A stretch of DNA of 38,067 bases from Chloroflexi bacterium CFX6 (GCA_030263595.1 SZPG01000024.1:1-38067); one strand, 5' to 3'; numbered from the stretch's first letter, positions 1 to 8,850 are shown. Program-made: numbers and translations. The notes: generated from the sequence alone by a model not told the origin.

Positions 1-368
1 ATGAATTGAGGTTTGGGTCCGAAGTTGAGCAATAGTCCGACCTCATAAGGTGTGGCGCGCAGATAGTTTAGAAGTTGCGCTTCGTGTTCTGCCAGGAGGC
101 GGGAGACTGCTTTGATCTCGACAATCACTACATCTTCCACCAGAAGATCGGCGAAGTATTCGCCAACGACCTGCTCTTGAAAATACACCGCGATCTTAAC
201 CTGCTGTTGCACCTTCAAGCCCATTGCGGTCAACGCGATAACCAGCGCATTTTCATACACCTTTTCGAGAAACCCATAACCCAGTTGCGGATACACTACT
301 TTATAGAACGCGTGCAAAATTTTGTCGGTGATATCGCTGTGCTTGAGTTTAGTTGGTTCGTCAATCAT
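1..368 (-). CDS. GxxExxY family protein (3' end cut by window edge)
   Basis: Reading the minus strand from the ATG at 368 gives 122 open codons that run off the window, so only the last few residues are missing. The signature G-F-L-E-K-V-Y-E in YGFLEKVYENAL defines the GxxExxY family. Further on, DLLVEDVVIVEIKA resembles the core of the PD-(D/E)XK nuclease fold, to which the family is usually assigned. No member has a firmly known role that I can name. GGAGG lies 7 nt before the ATG and supports this start. The gene follows the DUF385-type gene by 41 nt in the same direction, so the two may be cotranscribed. Family assignment is secure. Nuclease activity is only inferred from the fold. Confidence 0.85.
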   Translation of the reverse strand, partial: MIDEPTKLKHSDITDKILHAFYKVVYPQLGYGFLEKVYENALVIALTAMGLKVQQQVKIAVYFQEQVVGEYFADLLVEDVVIVEIKAVSRLLAEHEAQLLNYLRATPYEVGLLLNFGPKPQF

Positions 369-409
369 GTTTCAAACCTCCGCGTTCATCCGCGCTCGTC
401 CGCGTCCGA

Positions 410-913
410 TTATTCTTTGCCAGGTTCCATTATAAAATGAACCAACCGATATTCCTTCGTGACAGCATCCAATTGCTCGTCGTTCAACTTCCTCTGATCC
501 ACCCCGAACAACGGACCGGCAAACCCCGATCCGATGATGACCTGTCTCATCAGGAATACGCGACGCGGCGAATCAGTGACATCCTCCGCGCGTGCCTTAC
601 GTTTTCCCTCGGGAAGCCGTAACACAACCTGCGGATTCGCCATGATGTTCTTGTACCAATCCGAGACCGAGCCAAAACCCGCCGTGCAATAGACCTCGCC
701 GTCAACGAGTGCATAGTTGACCGGCGTGAGGTACTTCTTTCCGCTTTTGCGCCCGCGATGCTCGATGACCATGATCCGCCCGCTCACCGATGGCATGATA
801 TTCATCGTCCGCCCCAAGCCGATTCGCAGCATGAACACCATGAAAGGGTTCATCGCATGGAACACCCTGCGCAGGGTGTTCAACTGCTTCGGAGTAAATT
901 TTGAAACGTCCAT
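410..913 (-). CDS. Deazaflavin (F420)-dependent nitroreductase-like protein, DUF385
   Basis: This is a 167-aa protein. The residues MVIEHRGRKSGKKYLTPVNY, then GEVYCTAGFGSVSDWYKNI and NPQVVLRLPEGKRKARAEDV, fit the split-barrel DUF385 family (actinobacterial Ddn-like). That family binds F420 and reduces diverse substrates in the cytoplasm. An in-frame ATG exists upstream at 1018, but the extra 35 residues are encoded by an inverted repeat and look non-coding. The ATG at 913 has GGGAGGG just upstream, so I use it. The gene sits 92 nt downstream of surE on the same strand with a strong hairpin between them. The cofactor is inferred from the family. The substrate is unknown. Confidence 0.8.
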   Translation of the reverse strand: MDVSKFTPKQLNTLRRVFHAMNPFMVFMLRIGLGRTMNIMPSVSGRIMVIEHRGRKSGKKYLTPVNYALVDGEVYCTAGFGSVSDWYKNIMANPQVVLRLPEGKRKARAEDVTDSPRRVFLMRQVIIGSGFAGPLFGVDQRKLNDEQLDAVTKEYRLVHFIMEPGKE

Positions 914-936
914 GTTCCCTCCCGACCCCCACCCTG

Positions 937-978
937 CCTCCCCCAAATCCGACGAACTCCAGCCGGATTTGGGGGAGG
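937..978. repeat. 15-bp perfect inverted repeat between surE and the DUF385 gene
   Basis: Arms 937-951 (CCTCCCCCAAATCCG) and 964-978 are perfect reverse complements around a 12-nt loop. A smaller TCCCG/CGGGA hairpin follows at 981-995. No T-tract follows on either strand, so this is not a standard intrinsic terminator. It may be an mRNA-processing or stabilising hairpin in the surE-DUF385 transcript, or a copy of a dispersed palindromic repeat. Confidence 0.7.
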
Positions 979-1005
979 TGTCCCGTTTTGCGGGACGGAG
1001 GGGGG

Positions 1006-1770
1006 TCAAAACTCCCATTTCCTCAACACATCCAAAGCCCTGTAACTCGTCAAATCCAATTGCAGCGGCGTGATGGACACATAGCCGTCCTCCAGCGCGC
1101 CGAAATCCGTGCCATCTTCGAATACGCCGGTGGGCGCCTCGCCGCCGATCCAGAAATACGGCTTCCCGCGCGGATCAATACGCGCGTCCAGCGCGTCGCG
1201 ATACACGCGCAATCCCTGGCGCGTGACCATGTAGCCTGCCAGCTCCGTCTCTCTCCGATATGGGACGTTGACGTTCAGAACCACATCCTTGGGCAGGCTT
1301 TTCTCGATGACCTTCTCCGACACGCGGCGGGCGACGATGGCGGCGGTGGAATAATCCAGGGGACCCTTGTGTCCCTCGGGCGAATTCAACGAGACCGCGA
1401 TGCCTTTCACGCCCGCGATGACCGCCTCCATCGCCGCGGTGACGGTACCCGAGTAGGTGATGTCATGTCCGATGTTGGCATACGGGTTGATGCCCGAAAC
1501 CACCAGGTCAATATCCTCCTCGATGAATCCGAGCAGCGGGATGGCAACGCAATCGGAGGGCGCGCCGTCCGAAGCGAAGGCAGGCGTCCCGTCCGCGAGA
1601 GCCGTTTCGATCACGCGCAGCGGGCGCTCCATCGTCTTCACGTGCCCCGAAGCCGACCAGTTCTTGTCCGGCGCGAAGACCGTCACTTTGCCGAGTTTGC
1701 GCATTTCCTGCGCGAGGGCGAGCAGTCCCGGCGCATGTACGCCGTCGTCGTTGGTTACGAGTATGTGCAT
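1006..1770 (-). CDS. surE: 5'/3'-nucleotidase SurE
   Basis: This 254-aa protein starts MHILVTNDDGVHAPGL, the conserved metal-binding N-terminus of SurE with the paired Asp. APDKNWSASGH, the conserved VVSGINPYANIGHDITYSGTV loop and the GTVTAAMEA helix follow. The length matches the family (about 250 aa). SurE is a divalent-metal phosphohydrolase that removes phosphate from nucleoside 5'- and 3'-monophosphates. In other bacteria it is linked to stress survival and repair. GGAGG lies 3 nt before the ATG, closer than is ideal. The gene is divergent from the PD40 lipoprotein, with a 7-bp-period repeat array in the gap directly behind its ribosome-binding site. Confidence 0.95.
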   Translation of the reverse strand: MHILVTNDDGVHAPGLLALAQEMRKLGKVTVFAPDKNWSASGHVKTMERPLRVIETALADGTPAFASDGAPSDCVAIPLLGFIEEDIDLVVSGINPYANIGHDITYSGTVTAAMEAVIAGVKGIAVSLNSPEGHKGPLDYSTAAIVARRVSEKVIEKSLPKDVVLNVNVPYRRETELAGYMVTRQGLRVYRDALDARIDPRGKPYFWIGGEAPTGVFEDGTDFGALEDGYVSITPLQLDLTSYRALDVLRKWEF

Positions 1771-1779
1771 GGTCCTCCA

Positions 1780-1821
1780 ATTTACGATTGACGATTTGCG
1801 ATTGACGATTTACGATTACCG
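1780..1821. repeat. Degenerate 14-bp tandem repeat (7-bp sub-period)
   Basis: Three 14-bp units lie at 1780-1793, 1794-1807 and 1808-1821. Each is made of two alternating 7-mers, ATTTACG and ATTGACG, with substitutions (ATTTGCG, ATTACCG). The array fills much of the gap between divergent surE and the PD40 lipoprotein, and starts within about 10 nt of the surE start codon. Confidence 0.8.
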
Positions 1822-1855
1822 GCGATTATAACTCTCTCGTTGGGATAATTCACAC

Positions 1856-2989
1856 ATGCCGCCGAAACGCCCGCTCCCTGCCATCCACTTTCTGCTTTCT
1901 TTCCTCCTTCTTTCCTCTTGCGTCCCCAACCTTCCCTCCACACCCAAACCGTCCTCCCAACCGACCTTCTTCCTCTACCGTTTCGAGGTTCCCGCCTTCG
2001 TCGGTTTTTCCGGAGACTTTCAAGTCACAAGGGAAATTCCATTTTCCTATCCGGTAAATTGCGGACTGTACGATACGTTCCCCGCGCCGACGGGATCGCT
2101 CCTGGCGATCGAGTTGAGTTGTCCCAACGGGCAGTCGGTTCTTTTCCTGGACACTTCGACTGCGCTCAGTGCAGGCTCCCAAACTGCCGCGATCACCCTG
2201 CCTTTTCCCTCCACTGACAGCCATTTCCTCGCCTGGCAAAGCGACGGTCTCGCCGCATACCTCAAAGTGGACTCGCTGACGAATCCGCGCATTGTCCGCG
2301 TCTTCGTCAGCGGCCCGCAGGACGCGCTTGCGATCAGCGAATTCACGTATGACCTCGCCGCCAAACCCGCCTCGCGCGACTTCACCTTCACATTCTCACG
2401 CGGGCTCGGCTACGGTAGTGAACTCTGGCTCGCGCAGCACGACCCACGCAACACGCAACAATTGTTATACGCCGATCCAAACAACTACATTTCCTTCGCT
2501 CGTTTTTCTCCCGATGGCGGGCGGATCGCCTTCATCAAAATCCCCGATGCACAGACTCCCTTCACGGTGGGGGAGTTGTGGGTAATGAACCTGGACGACT
2601 CGAAGGCGCGCAAACTCGCCGACGCGGATGCCGGTCATGGCTACGCGGCGAACTGGTCGCCGGATGGGACGCGGATCGCGTTCGTCGTCCGTGAGAATCC
2701 CGACGACGAAAATGCGGATCAATCGAGCGAGGCGTTGCTCAGCAATATTTATATAATCGAAGTGGATGGCGGAAGGTTAACTCAAATCACTCGCTTCGAG
2801 AATGGGCGCGTCGAGACTCCGCACTGGTCGCCGGGCGGGAACACTCTGGCGTTCAACGCGGTCGTAGATGGTAGAATGACCGTGTTCCTCGCGGACCTGG
2901 AATCGGGCGAGATCGAGCCTCTCGTGGCTGAATCAGCCTGCTGTCCCGCGTGGATGCGTGCTTTGGAATCAGGGAGCTTGCTCCCGTAG
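1856..2989 (+). CDS. PD40/TolB-like beta-propeller lipoprotein
   Basis: This is a 377-aa protein. A signal peptide ends in a lipobox (L-S-S-C, Cys22), so it is probably anchored to the outer face of the membrane. Three propeller motifs lie in the C-terminal half: FARFSPDGGRIAF, AANWSPDGTRIAF and TPHWSPGGNTLAF. They are typical of PD40/WD40-like repeats as in TolB, so a binding or scaffold role is likely. No enzyme motif is visible. There is no Shine-Dalgarno sequence. GATAAT ends 6 nt before the ATG, so transcription may start at or near the start codon (leaderless). Two oddities: a dispersed 'TTCGACTGCGCTCAG' motif is embedded in frame at 2154-2176, and the last codons and stop lie inside the structured repeat at 2962-3017. 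Confidence 0.8.
   Translation: MPPKRPLPAIHFLLSFLLLSSCVPNLPSTPKPSSQPTFFLYRFEVPAFVGFSGDFQVTREIPFSYPVNCGLYDTFPAPTGSLLAIELSCPNGQSVLFLDTSTALSAGSQTAAITLPFPSTDSHFLAWQSDGLAAYLKVDSLTNPRIVRVFVSGPQDALAISEFTYDLAAKPASRDFTFTFSRGLGYGSELWLAQHDPRNTQQLLYADPNNYISFARFSPDGGRIAFIKIPDAQTPFTVGELWVMNLDDSKARKLADADAGHGYAANWSPDGTRIAFVVRENPDDENADQSSEALLSNIYIIEVDGGRLTQITRFENGRVETPHWSPGGNTLAFNAVVDGRMTVFLADLESGEIEPLVAESACCPAWMRALESGSLLP
2154..2176. repeat. Dispersed TTCGAC...CTCAG motif inside a coding region
   Basis: The run CTTCGACTGCGCTCAGTG resembles the small TTCGACA-GCTCA motif that recurs in this window at 19466-19534 and 32428-32446 (as GGTTGAGC-TGTCGAAA on the other strand). Here it is read in frame as Thr-Ser-Thr-Ala-Leu-Ser-Ala within the PD40 lipoprotein. 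Membership of one repeat family is inferred from short sequence similarity. Confidence 0.45.
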
Positions 2990-3017
2990 TTTCGGCGGTA
3001 AGCCGCCCGAGTCCAAA
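2962..3017. repeat. 56-bp structured repeat, copy 1 (three-way junction)
   Basis: The ends TTTGGA and TCCAAA pair as an outer stem, with TC/GA continuing after one mismatch. Two hairpins lie inside: GGGAG-CTTG-CTCCC and GGCGG-TAAG-CCGCC. Copy 2 at 30767-30821 has the same outer stem and first hairpin, but its second hairpin has a different sequence that still pairs. The repeat supplies the last codons and stop of the PD40 lipoprotein. Confidence 0.8.
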
Positions 3018-3036
3018 TCATGGAAAGCGAGCCCGG

Positions 3037-3705
3037 ATGTTTCGGCGAATCCTCATCCTCCCGATCGCAGCATTGATCCTTTCGTCGTGCGGCGGCGCGG
3101 CTCCCACCATCACCGAAGAGCCTGTCGTGATCGAGTCGCCCACGCAGTCTTTTCTCGCGGAAAACACGCCGACCCTCGAACCCGCGCAGACCTTCACGCC
3201 CGAACCCACCTCCACGCCGACCGTCGTCCCAACCGAAACCCCATTGCCTCCCCTCAAACTGCCGACCGAGATTCCCAACGCGCCTGCGCTGCTCCCCTGG
3301 GACGGCACGCCGACCTACCTCGGCGATTCGCAGCCCGGCTTTGCTTTTCGCGTGATGTACGACCCCGACGTTTGGGCGTTGACCGAGGATCAGTTCGGCT
3401 ATCCCGCGCTCGGTCATCGCGGGATTCCCTATTGCGTGATCTCGGTCACAGCGGGGCGCGGGCTGCCCGCGAACGTTTCGGTGGAGCAGGATATTTTGTA
3501 TGCGGACAAACTGACGTTTTATGTGGGAACCGCGTTCGAAAATGGAGTCAGAAAATTCGTGACCTACACCGGCGGCGACGGGACGATCGTCACCGCGTTC
3601 GAGGTCTCGTTTCAGGAACAGGCGGATGAATGTCTCGCGGACGCGACGACGGTCGTCACCACGCTGCGGTCTGTTCCCGTTTCCCAAGCCACACCCCAGC
3701 CCTAA
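3037..3705 (+). CDS. Secreted lipoprotein with Thr/Pro-rich linker, function unknown
   Basis: This is a 222-aa protein. The N-terminus MFRRILILPIAALILSSC is a lipoprotein signal peptide with Cys18 as the lipidated residue. A Thr/Pro/Glu-rich linker follows (about residues 20-75). A compact domain of about 140 residues comes next, with FAFRVMYDPDVWAL, a conserved-looking GIPYCVISV and a second Cys near the end (ADECLADA). The two Cys could form a disulfide. I do not recognise the domain. The start at 3037 is chosen because it begins the signal peptide; an upstream in-frame ATG at 2950 would lie inside the previous gene. It follows the PD40 lipoprotein by 47 nt, so the two are probably cotranscribed. 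Confidence 0.7.
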   Translation: MFRRILILPIAALILSSCGGAAPTITEEPVVIESPTQSFLAENTPTLEPAQTFTPEPTSTPTVVPTETPLPPLKLPTEIPNAPALLPWDGTPTYLGDSQPGFAFRVMYDPDVWALTEDQFGYPALGHRGIPYCVISVTAGRGLPANVSVEQDILYADKLTFYVGTAFENGVRKFVTYTGGDGTIVTAFEVSFQEQADECLADATTVVTTLRSVPVSQATPQP

Positions 3706-3809
3706 CCGCGTCATTGGATGGCTGGTGGTCGAGTGGGGCGAGTGATCTTCTCGCCCGTATCGAGACCAAGCCCGAAGCCGCCTCATCCAAGTGAGGATAA
3801 AATTCAATC

Positions 3810-6728
3810 GTGACCCGCCCTCTCGAACACGCCCTCACACTCCTCCTGTTCAGCGTCGTCTTGCTGGGCGTGCGCGGCGCGTCGGCTGAAAGATCGGACG
3901 CGCCCGAGGCGCAAACGGTCGCGCCGTTTTTATATCCTCCGTATCCCGGTTCGGCTTCGCAGGAATCCATCTTCGATCATTCGTCTCCCAACTACACCTA
4001 CGACAACAGTGTCATGGCATTCACGGGCGACGTGGCGAATAAAAATTGTCCCGTCCCTGCGCCGCCCGGCACGCCCCCGCCACAAAGCGGAATCTGCAAC
4101 GCCGGGAGCGGCGGCTACTGGTCCTACGGACTCGGCGACTGGTTGTATTACGACGGTCACGACGGCGTGGATTACGGCATCTCGTATCGTCCCATTTACG
4201 CCGCTGCGGACGCGAACCAGGTCGTGTACGCGGGCTGGTGGGACCCGCAAAATCACAAGATCAACCTCGGCATCTACGTCCGCCTGCGCCACTCGAACGG
4301 ATACAACACCTATTACGGTCACATGAGTTCCGTCGCGGTGCAGGCTTGCTCCACGCCGGGCTGTACGTTCCTCCCGCATGGCGAAACGCTTGGCATCAGC
4401 GGCACGACCGGCAACTCCTCGGGACCTCACCTGCATTTCCTCGTGCGCGACCCGTCCGGCAGGTCGGTGGACCCGTATGGCTGGAAGGGAAGCGGATCGA
4501 GTCCCTGGGCGCCTCAGCAAAAGGAATCGTTGTGGGTCGCCTATCCGTCGCTCGTGTATTACCGCTCGCAGGTGTATCCCTCGGGCCAACCGCTCGATTA
4601 TCCGCCCCGTCCTTCCGGCGGCATCATCGTGGACGACGGCTCGCTGGAGTTCGATGAAAACCCCTCCGGCTGTTGGGCGCAGACCAACACCGGCAGCGCC
4701 ACGAACGGACGCATGAGTCACGTCAAGCCGCGCAACACCTCAGCCACGTGTTCGGGTCAATGGGCGTTCCCGCAGGGTTCACGAGCGGGTATCTACTCGG
4801 TCTACGTCCGCATCCCCGCCATCAAAGCCACGAGCCAGGGAGCGGTTTACACCATTCGTCACGCGGACAGAAGCGACCAGGTCGTCGTCAACCAGGCTGT
4901 CTTCCCGAATCCGTACTACGTCAGCGATGGATGGGTTTATGTCGGCAGGTACAACTTCACAGGCGCGGGAGGCGAATACGTCGAACTTTCGAATCGCACA
5001 CAGGATGAATCCACAGGCATCGCGGATTTGGACCTCGGCGCGGACGCGGTCCGATTCGTCTTTCAAGGGGACCCAACCCCGACTCCCTCCGGACCTGTAA
5101 CTGTCACGCCTTCGACGACTCCCACCCTCACCCCGACCGCTTCGCGGACTCCAACGCCGACCATCACGCCGACGCCGACGATCACGCGCACCCCCACGAG
5201 AACCCCAACCCCGACCGTCACGCGAACGCCCACAAACACCGGAACCCCGACCCGCACGCCCACCGGCACGCGCACGCCCTCCGCCACACCGACCGTCACC
5301 TCCACGCACACGCGCCGACCGACCCCGACGCCGCTGTATCGTCTCATTGACGTGTACTTTGCCAGCCGCCCGGCTTACGAAACAAACACCTTGCCCATCG
5401 AACGCGCCGGGGTCCGCTGGGCGCGCACGAACGCGCTGCTCCGGACCGCGCTCGATGAATATTTCAAAGGTCCCGGCGCGACCGAACGCTATTCCTACGG
5501 CTGGATCGCGGTCAATAACGGATTCACCGGTTACAGCAAATTGGAAGTGACGGGTGGCGTCGCGCACGTTTACCTTATAGGCGTGTGCGCGCCCGATGGG
5601 AAAGACTTCAACATCGCCGACCTGCTGCGCTTGAATCTCAAACAGTTCCCCGAAGTGCAGTTCGTCAAGATCTACGATGCGAATGGGCAGACTCAAAACC
5701 CGAACGGGCAAAGCGACTCGGAACCGCTCTGTCTGTCCAAAGTCTATACTCCGCCGCCAACGTTCACGCCGACCCCCACCCGGACGCTTCGACCCACCGC
5801 CACGCCCCGCTATCGGCTCATCAGCGTTTATTTTGCGAGCCGCATTCGCTATGAAGCGGACGCGCCTCCCATCGAGCGCGCGGGCGTTCGCTGGTCGCGC
5901 TCGGACGCGGTCTATGAAACTGCATTGAATGAATTCTTCAAAGGTCCCGGCTCGACCGAACGCTATTCCTACGGCTGGATCGGCGTCTATAACGGGTTCA
6001 CCGGTTACAGCAGGCTGGAAGTGAGCAACAATGTCGCGCTCGTTTATCTCACGGGTGTATGTGTATCGGAAGGGAAAGATTTCAACATCGCCGACCTCAT
6101 CAACTTGAACCTCGAACAATTCCCCGAGATCCAGTCTGTGAAGATCTACGACGCGAACGGGCAGACCCAAAACCCAACTGGAGCGGGCGACTCCGAGCCG
6201 TTATGTCTGTCCGAAGTCTTCACGCCTCCGCCAACGGCAACCGTCACGCCAACCTCGACCCGCACTCCCACGCGGATACCGATCCCCACGAACACGCGTC
6301 CGCCCACCTCCACGCCTCAATGGAGGTTGGTCAACGTGTATTTTGTGGGCAGGTATGCGTATGAAAATAACATCCCGCCGTTCGAACGCGCCGGAGTCCG
6401 TTGGGCGCGCACGAACAACCTAATCGGCACAGCGCTGGATGAATACTTCAAGGGTCCCGGCGCGCAAGAGCGGAACTCCTACGGCTGGATCGCGCTCTAC
6501 AACGGCTTCACCGGTTACAGTCGCTTCGAATTGACGAACGGCGTTGCGCACGTTTATCTCACGGGAACCTGCGACCGCGCCGGCGCAACCTACACCATCG
6601 CAGACCTGTTGATGCTCAACCTCAAACAATTCCCCGAAGTGCAATTCGTGAAGATCTATGACGAGAATGGGACGACGCAGAATCCAAGCGGATCGAGCGA
6701 TTCGATTCCCGCGTGTTTGCAGCCATAA
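3810..6728 (+). CDS. Secreted M23 peptidase with golvesin-like domain and three GerMN domains
   Basis: This 972-aa exported protein has an N-terminal signal peptide (to about residue 26) and a GTG start. Residues about 105-225 form an M23/LytM zinc peptidase: GHDGVDYG (His117, Asp121), YYGHMS (His171) and HLHF (His207, His209) are all present, so it should be active on peptidoglycan cross-bridges. Residues about 270-410 look like a golvesin C-terminal-type beta-sandwich. A Thr-Pro linker (about 414-510) leads to three homologous repeats starting near residues 511, 666 and 836. Each carries LDEYFKGPG or a variant, a Y-S/N-YGWI stretch, and [14 protein letters not shown]...VKIYD. These resemble GerMN domains known from spore germination and envelope lipoproteins. 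Thr-Pro linkers also separate the repeats. The combination suggests a cell-wall-bound hydrolase with a multivalent binding tail. M23 is secure, GerMN likely, golvesin moderate. Confidence 0.85.
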   Translation: MTRPLEHALTLLLFSVVLLGVRGASAERSDAPEAQTVAPFLYPPYPGSASQESIFDHSSPNYTYDNSVMAFTGDVANKNCPVPAPPGTPPPQSGICNAGSGGYWSYGLGDWLYYDGHDGVDYGISYRPIYAAADANQVVYAGWWDPQNHKINLGIYVRLRHSNGYNTYYGHMSSVAVQACSTPGCTFLPHGETLGISGTTGNSSGPHLHFLVRDPSGRSVDPYGWKGSGSSPWAPQQKESLWVAYPSLVYYRSQVYPSGQPLDYPPRPSGGIIVDDGSLEFDENPSGCWAQTNTGSATNGRMSHVKPRNTSATCSGQWAFPQGSRAGIYSVYVRIPAIKATSQGAVYTIRHADRSDQVVVNQAVFPNPYYVSDGWVYVGRYNFTGAGGEYVELSNRTQDESTGIADLDLGADAVRFVFQGDPTPTPSGPVTVTPSTTPTLTPTASRTPTPTITPTPTITRTPTRTPTPTVTRTPTNTGTPTRTPTGTRTPSATPTVTSTHTRRPTPTPLYRLIDVYFASRPAYETNTLPIERAGVRWARTNALLRTALDEYFKGPGATERYSYGWIAVNNGFTGYSKLEVTGGVAHVYLIGVCAPDGKDFNIADLLRLNLKQFPEVQFVKIYDANGQTQNPNGQSDSEPLCLSKVYTPPPTFTPTPTRTLRPTATPRYRLISVYFASRIRYEADAPPIERAGVRWSRSDAVYETALNEFFKGPGSTERYSYGWIGVYNGFTGYSRLEVSNNVALVYLTGVCVSEGKDFNIADLINLNLEQFPEIQSVKIYDANGQTQNPTGAGDSEPLCLSEVFTPPPTATVTPTSTRTPTRIPIPTNTRPPTSTPQWRLVNVYFVGRYAYENNIPPFERAGVRWARTNNLIGTALDEYFKGPGAQERNSYGWIALYNGFTGYSRFELTNGVAHVYLTGTCDRAGATYTIADLLMLNLKQFPEVQFVKIYDENGTTQNPSGSSDSIPACLQP

Positions 6729-6732
6729 TAGA

Positions 6733-6758
6733 GTAGGACGAGATTAATCTCGTCCTAC
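6733..6758. repeat. 26-bp perfect palindrome between convergent genes
   Basis: The half-site GTAGGACGAGATT is followed directly by its exact reverse complement with no spacer. It lies 4 nt after the stop of the M23 gene and 7 nt before the stop of the convergent BNR gene. It lacks a T-tract but could act as a bidirectional 3'-end hairpin. It could also be a dispersed palindrome. Confidence 0.75.
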
Positions 6759-6765
6759 CAATCTC

Positions 6766-7920
6766 TCATCCCACCGCCGCCTCCACCGATTGGATCGGCG
6801 GCAGGAAATCCGCCAGCAGTTCCCAACTCTCTCCCGAATCGCGCGTGTAGAACAACTGACCCGTGTTCGTGCCGAAGTAAATGCCCGCATTCTCGAACGA
6901 ATCCGTGCCCATTGCCTCGCGTAAAACATTCACGTGCGAGCGTTCGGGCAAACCGTTCGTGAGTCTTTGCCACATGTCGCCCGCGTCGCGGCTGCGCCAG
7001 ACCGCCAGGCGTCCGTCCACGCTTATATGATACTCCTGGCTTTCTTCGAGGACAACGTAGATCGTGCGCGGGTCTGTGGGATGGACCGCGATGGGAAAAC
7101 CGAATCGCGTGGGCAGTTTCCCCTCGCCGAGGTCAATCCAATCCTCGCCCGCGTTGTCGCTTCGATACACACCGCAGTGATTCTGTTGATAGATCACATT
7201 CGGCGTGGAGGGATGCATCGCCATCTTATGCACGCACTGACCAAACTCCGGGAACTTGTTCGGCATGAAATCCGCAAGTACGTTTTTATTGTGAGGCGCC
7301 CAGGTTTTTCCGCCGTCGTCGGTGCGATAACAACCCGCCGCCGAGACCGCGATGTACATGCGGTTCAGGTTGGTTGGATCCAAAAGGATCGTGTGCAGGC
7401 ACAAGCCTCCCGCGCCGGGATTCCATTCTCCGCGTTGGGGATGGTCGTACAAAGCCTCGTTCAACTCCCACGTCTCGCCGCGGTCTTTGGAGACGAACAA
7501 CGAAGCAGGCTGCGCACCGGCATATAACACATTCGGCTCATCCACCCGGCCGGGCTTGATGTTCCAGACCTTGTGCATTTTTTCCGGCTTGTCCTTGATA
7601 TCCTCGCCTCCCTCGGAGCGGAACGCCTCCTCCACCGTGCTGGCGGGTCTGCCCGATCTAGATGGACGCGAAAGCATCGGCGAGACCTTCGCCTGCGTCC
7701 ACGTCTTTCCGAAGTCGTCTGAATGGTGGGTGGTCGGACCGTAGACGAAGTGACTCGTCGCCGCGTGCAGGCGGTTGTCGCGCGGGTCCAACTGCATGTG
7801 CATCACGTTCCAGCCTTTAAACAGAATGTCGCTCGCCTGCCACTTCTTGCGCTTCTCATCGCTCTCGAAGATAAAACCGCCCTTGCTCGTTCCAACGAAG
7901 ACCATCACCTTTTTGCTCAT
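6766..7920 (-). CDS. BNR/sialidase-like beta-propeller protein
   Basis: This 384-aa protein has repeated Asp-box/BNR motifs: HHSDDFGKTWTQA, FVSKDRGETWELN, YRTDDGGKTWAPH, YRSDNAGEDWIDL, WRSRDAGDMWQRL and YTRDSGESWELL. They form a six- or seven-bladed propeller. Such proteins are often labelled exo-alpha-sialidase or VPS10-like glycosyl hydrolase, but I see no sialidase Arg triad, so the catalytic role is open. No signal peptide is visible, so it may be cytoplasmic. GTG (7923) and ATG (7920) are adjacent; AGGAG spaced 6 nt from the ATG favours 7920. A TATAAT-like -10 lies on the minus strand at 7959-7964. Confidence 0.8.
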   Translation of the reverse strand: MSKKVMVFVGTSKGGFIFESDEKRKKWQASDILFKGWNVMHMQLDPRDNRLHAATSHFVYGPTTHHSDDFGKTWTQAKVSPMLSRPSRSGRPASTVEEAFRSEGGEDIKDKPEKMHKVWNIKPGRVDEPNVLYAGAQPASLFVSKDRGETWELNEALYDHPQRGEWNPGAGGLCLHTILLDPTNLNRMYIAVSAAGCYRTDDGGKTWAPHNKNVLADFMPNKFPEFGQCVHKMAMHPSTPNVIYQQNHCGVYRSDNAGEDWIDLGEGKLPTRFGFPIAVHPTDPRTIYVVLEESQEYHISVDGRLAVWRSRDAGDMWQRLTNGLPERSHVNVLREAMGTDSFENAGIYFGTNTGQLFYTRDSGESWELLADFLPPIQSVEAAVG

Positions 7921-8047
7921 CACAGGCTCCTTTCGTTAAACCGAATAAATGTTCTAAAATTATATCATAGTTTCGAACGCCTCGTTTGACCCAAAGGGCT
8001 ATTGCGAATCGCAGTCCTCGTGATTAAGATGAGACCAAGGAGGACAA

Positions 8048-8800
8048 ATGAAAAGCCGACTTTGGATTTTGGTTCTTGCCTCGATCCTGACATCCTGCAA
8101 CCTGACCGCGCTGGAGCCGACCGCCACGCCTCATTCCACGCCGATGCCTGCTTCGCCCACAACAGCCTTTTCCACGCCGACGCTCATCCCCATCGAAACC
8201 CTCCTCGCCATTGACACGCCTACGCGCGCGCCCACGCCCACCTCCAGCCTGATCCTCGTGGCGCCCAGGGACCAGCCGGTCAACTGCCGCTTCGGACCGG
8301 AGATCTCCTACGCCATCGTCGGCGCGTTGATCGCAGGCAGGCAGGCGGAGGTGATCGGAAAGAACGCGGACGAAACGTGGTGGTACGTGAAGAACCCCAG
8401 CGACCCGTCCTCCAATTGCTGGCTTTCGGCTGAGTTCGTCGTCGTGACGGGGAGCGCCGAGTCGCTTCCGGTGGTGGGTCCGCCCGAAATCGGCGTGACC
8501 AACATCCGGGTCCAGGTTGACCCGGTGGCGATGAATGTGGGGTGCAATGCCTTCCCGCAGACGTTTACCGTGATCGGGCAGATCACAGCCAACGGGCCGA
8601 CCATCGTCACGTGGCGGTGGGAGGCGAGCAATGGGTACGTCTCCCCGGAGGAAGCGCTGTTGTTCGAATTGGCGGGCGACAAAGAGGTGCGCGGAGTCGT
8701 GAGCGTTTCGGGCGCGAACGATTACTGGGTGAACCTGCACGTTCTGATCCCCAACGACCGAAGCGGCGGCGCGAACTTCAAAGCCACCTGCACCCCATGA
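8048..8800 (+). CDS. SH3-domain lipoprotein
   Basis: This is a 250-aa protein. The signal peptide ends in the lipobox L-T-S-C (Cys17). A Thr-Pro-rich linker covers about residues 20-70. Next is a bacterial SH3-like domain (about 75-130): VNCRFGPEISYAIVGAL, then AEVIGKNADETWWYV and CWLSAEFV, which is the usual SH3b layout (N-C-R-xG-P, WW-V, CWL). SH3b domains bind cell-wall peptides or surface ligands. The C-terminal ~100 residues (VDPVAMNVGC... to the end) form a second all-beta domain I do not recognise. GGAGGACAA in front of the ATG is a good ribosome-binding site. A surface-sensing or binding role is inferred. Confidence 0.82.
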   Translation: MKSRLWILVLASILTSCNLTALEPTATPHSTPMPASPTTAFSTPTLIPIETLLAIDTPTRAPTPTSSLILVAPRDQPVNCRFGPEISYAIVGALIAGRQAEVIGKNADETWWYVKNPSDPSSNCWLSAEFVVVTGSAESLPVVGPPEIGVTNIRVQVDPVAMNVGCNAFPQTFTVIGQITANGPTIVTWRWEASNGYVSPEEALLFELAGDKEVRGVVSVSGANDYWVNLHVLIPNDRSGGANFKATCTP

Positions 8801-8850
8801 CGTTCGAGGGGAGGAAACCTCCGCTTTGCGCCTCTAACAACATTGTAACT

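Noticed and set aside
937..978. Intrinsic terminator between surE and the DUF385 gene
   Set aside because: The stem is strong but no T-tract follows on the transcribed strand, so I list it only as an inverted repeat.
4779..6170. 463-codon minus-strand ORF opposite the M23/GerMN gene
   Set aside because: It is a by-product of GC-rich codon bias in the real + strand gene, which has clear domains.
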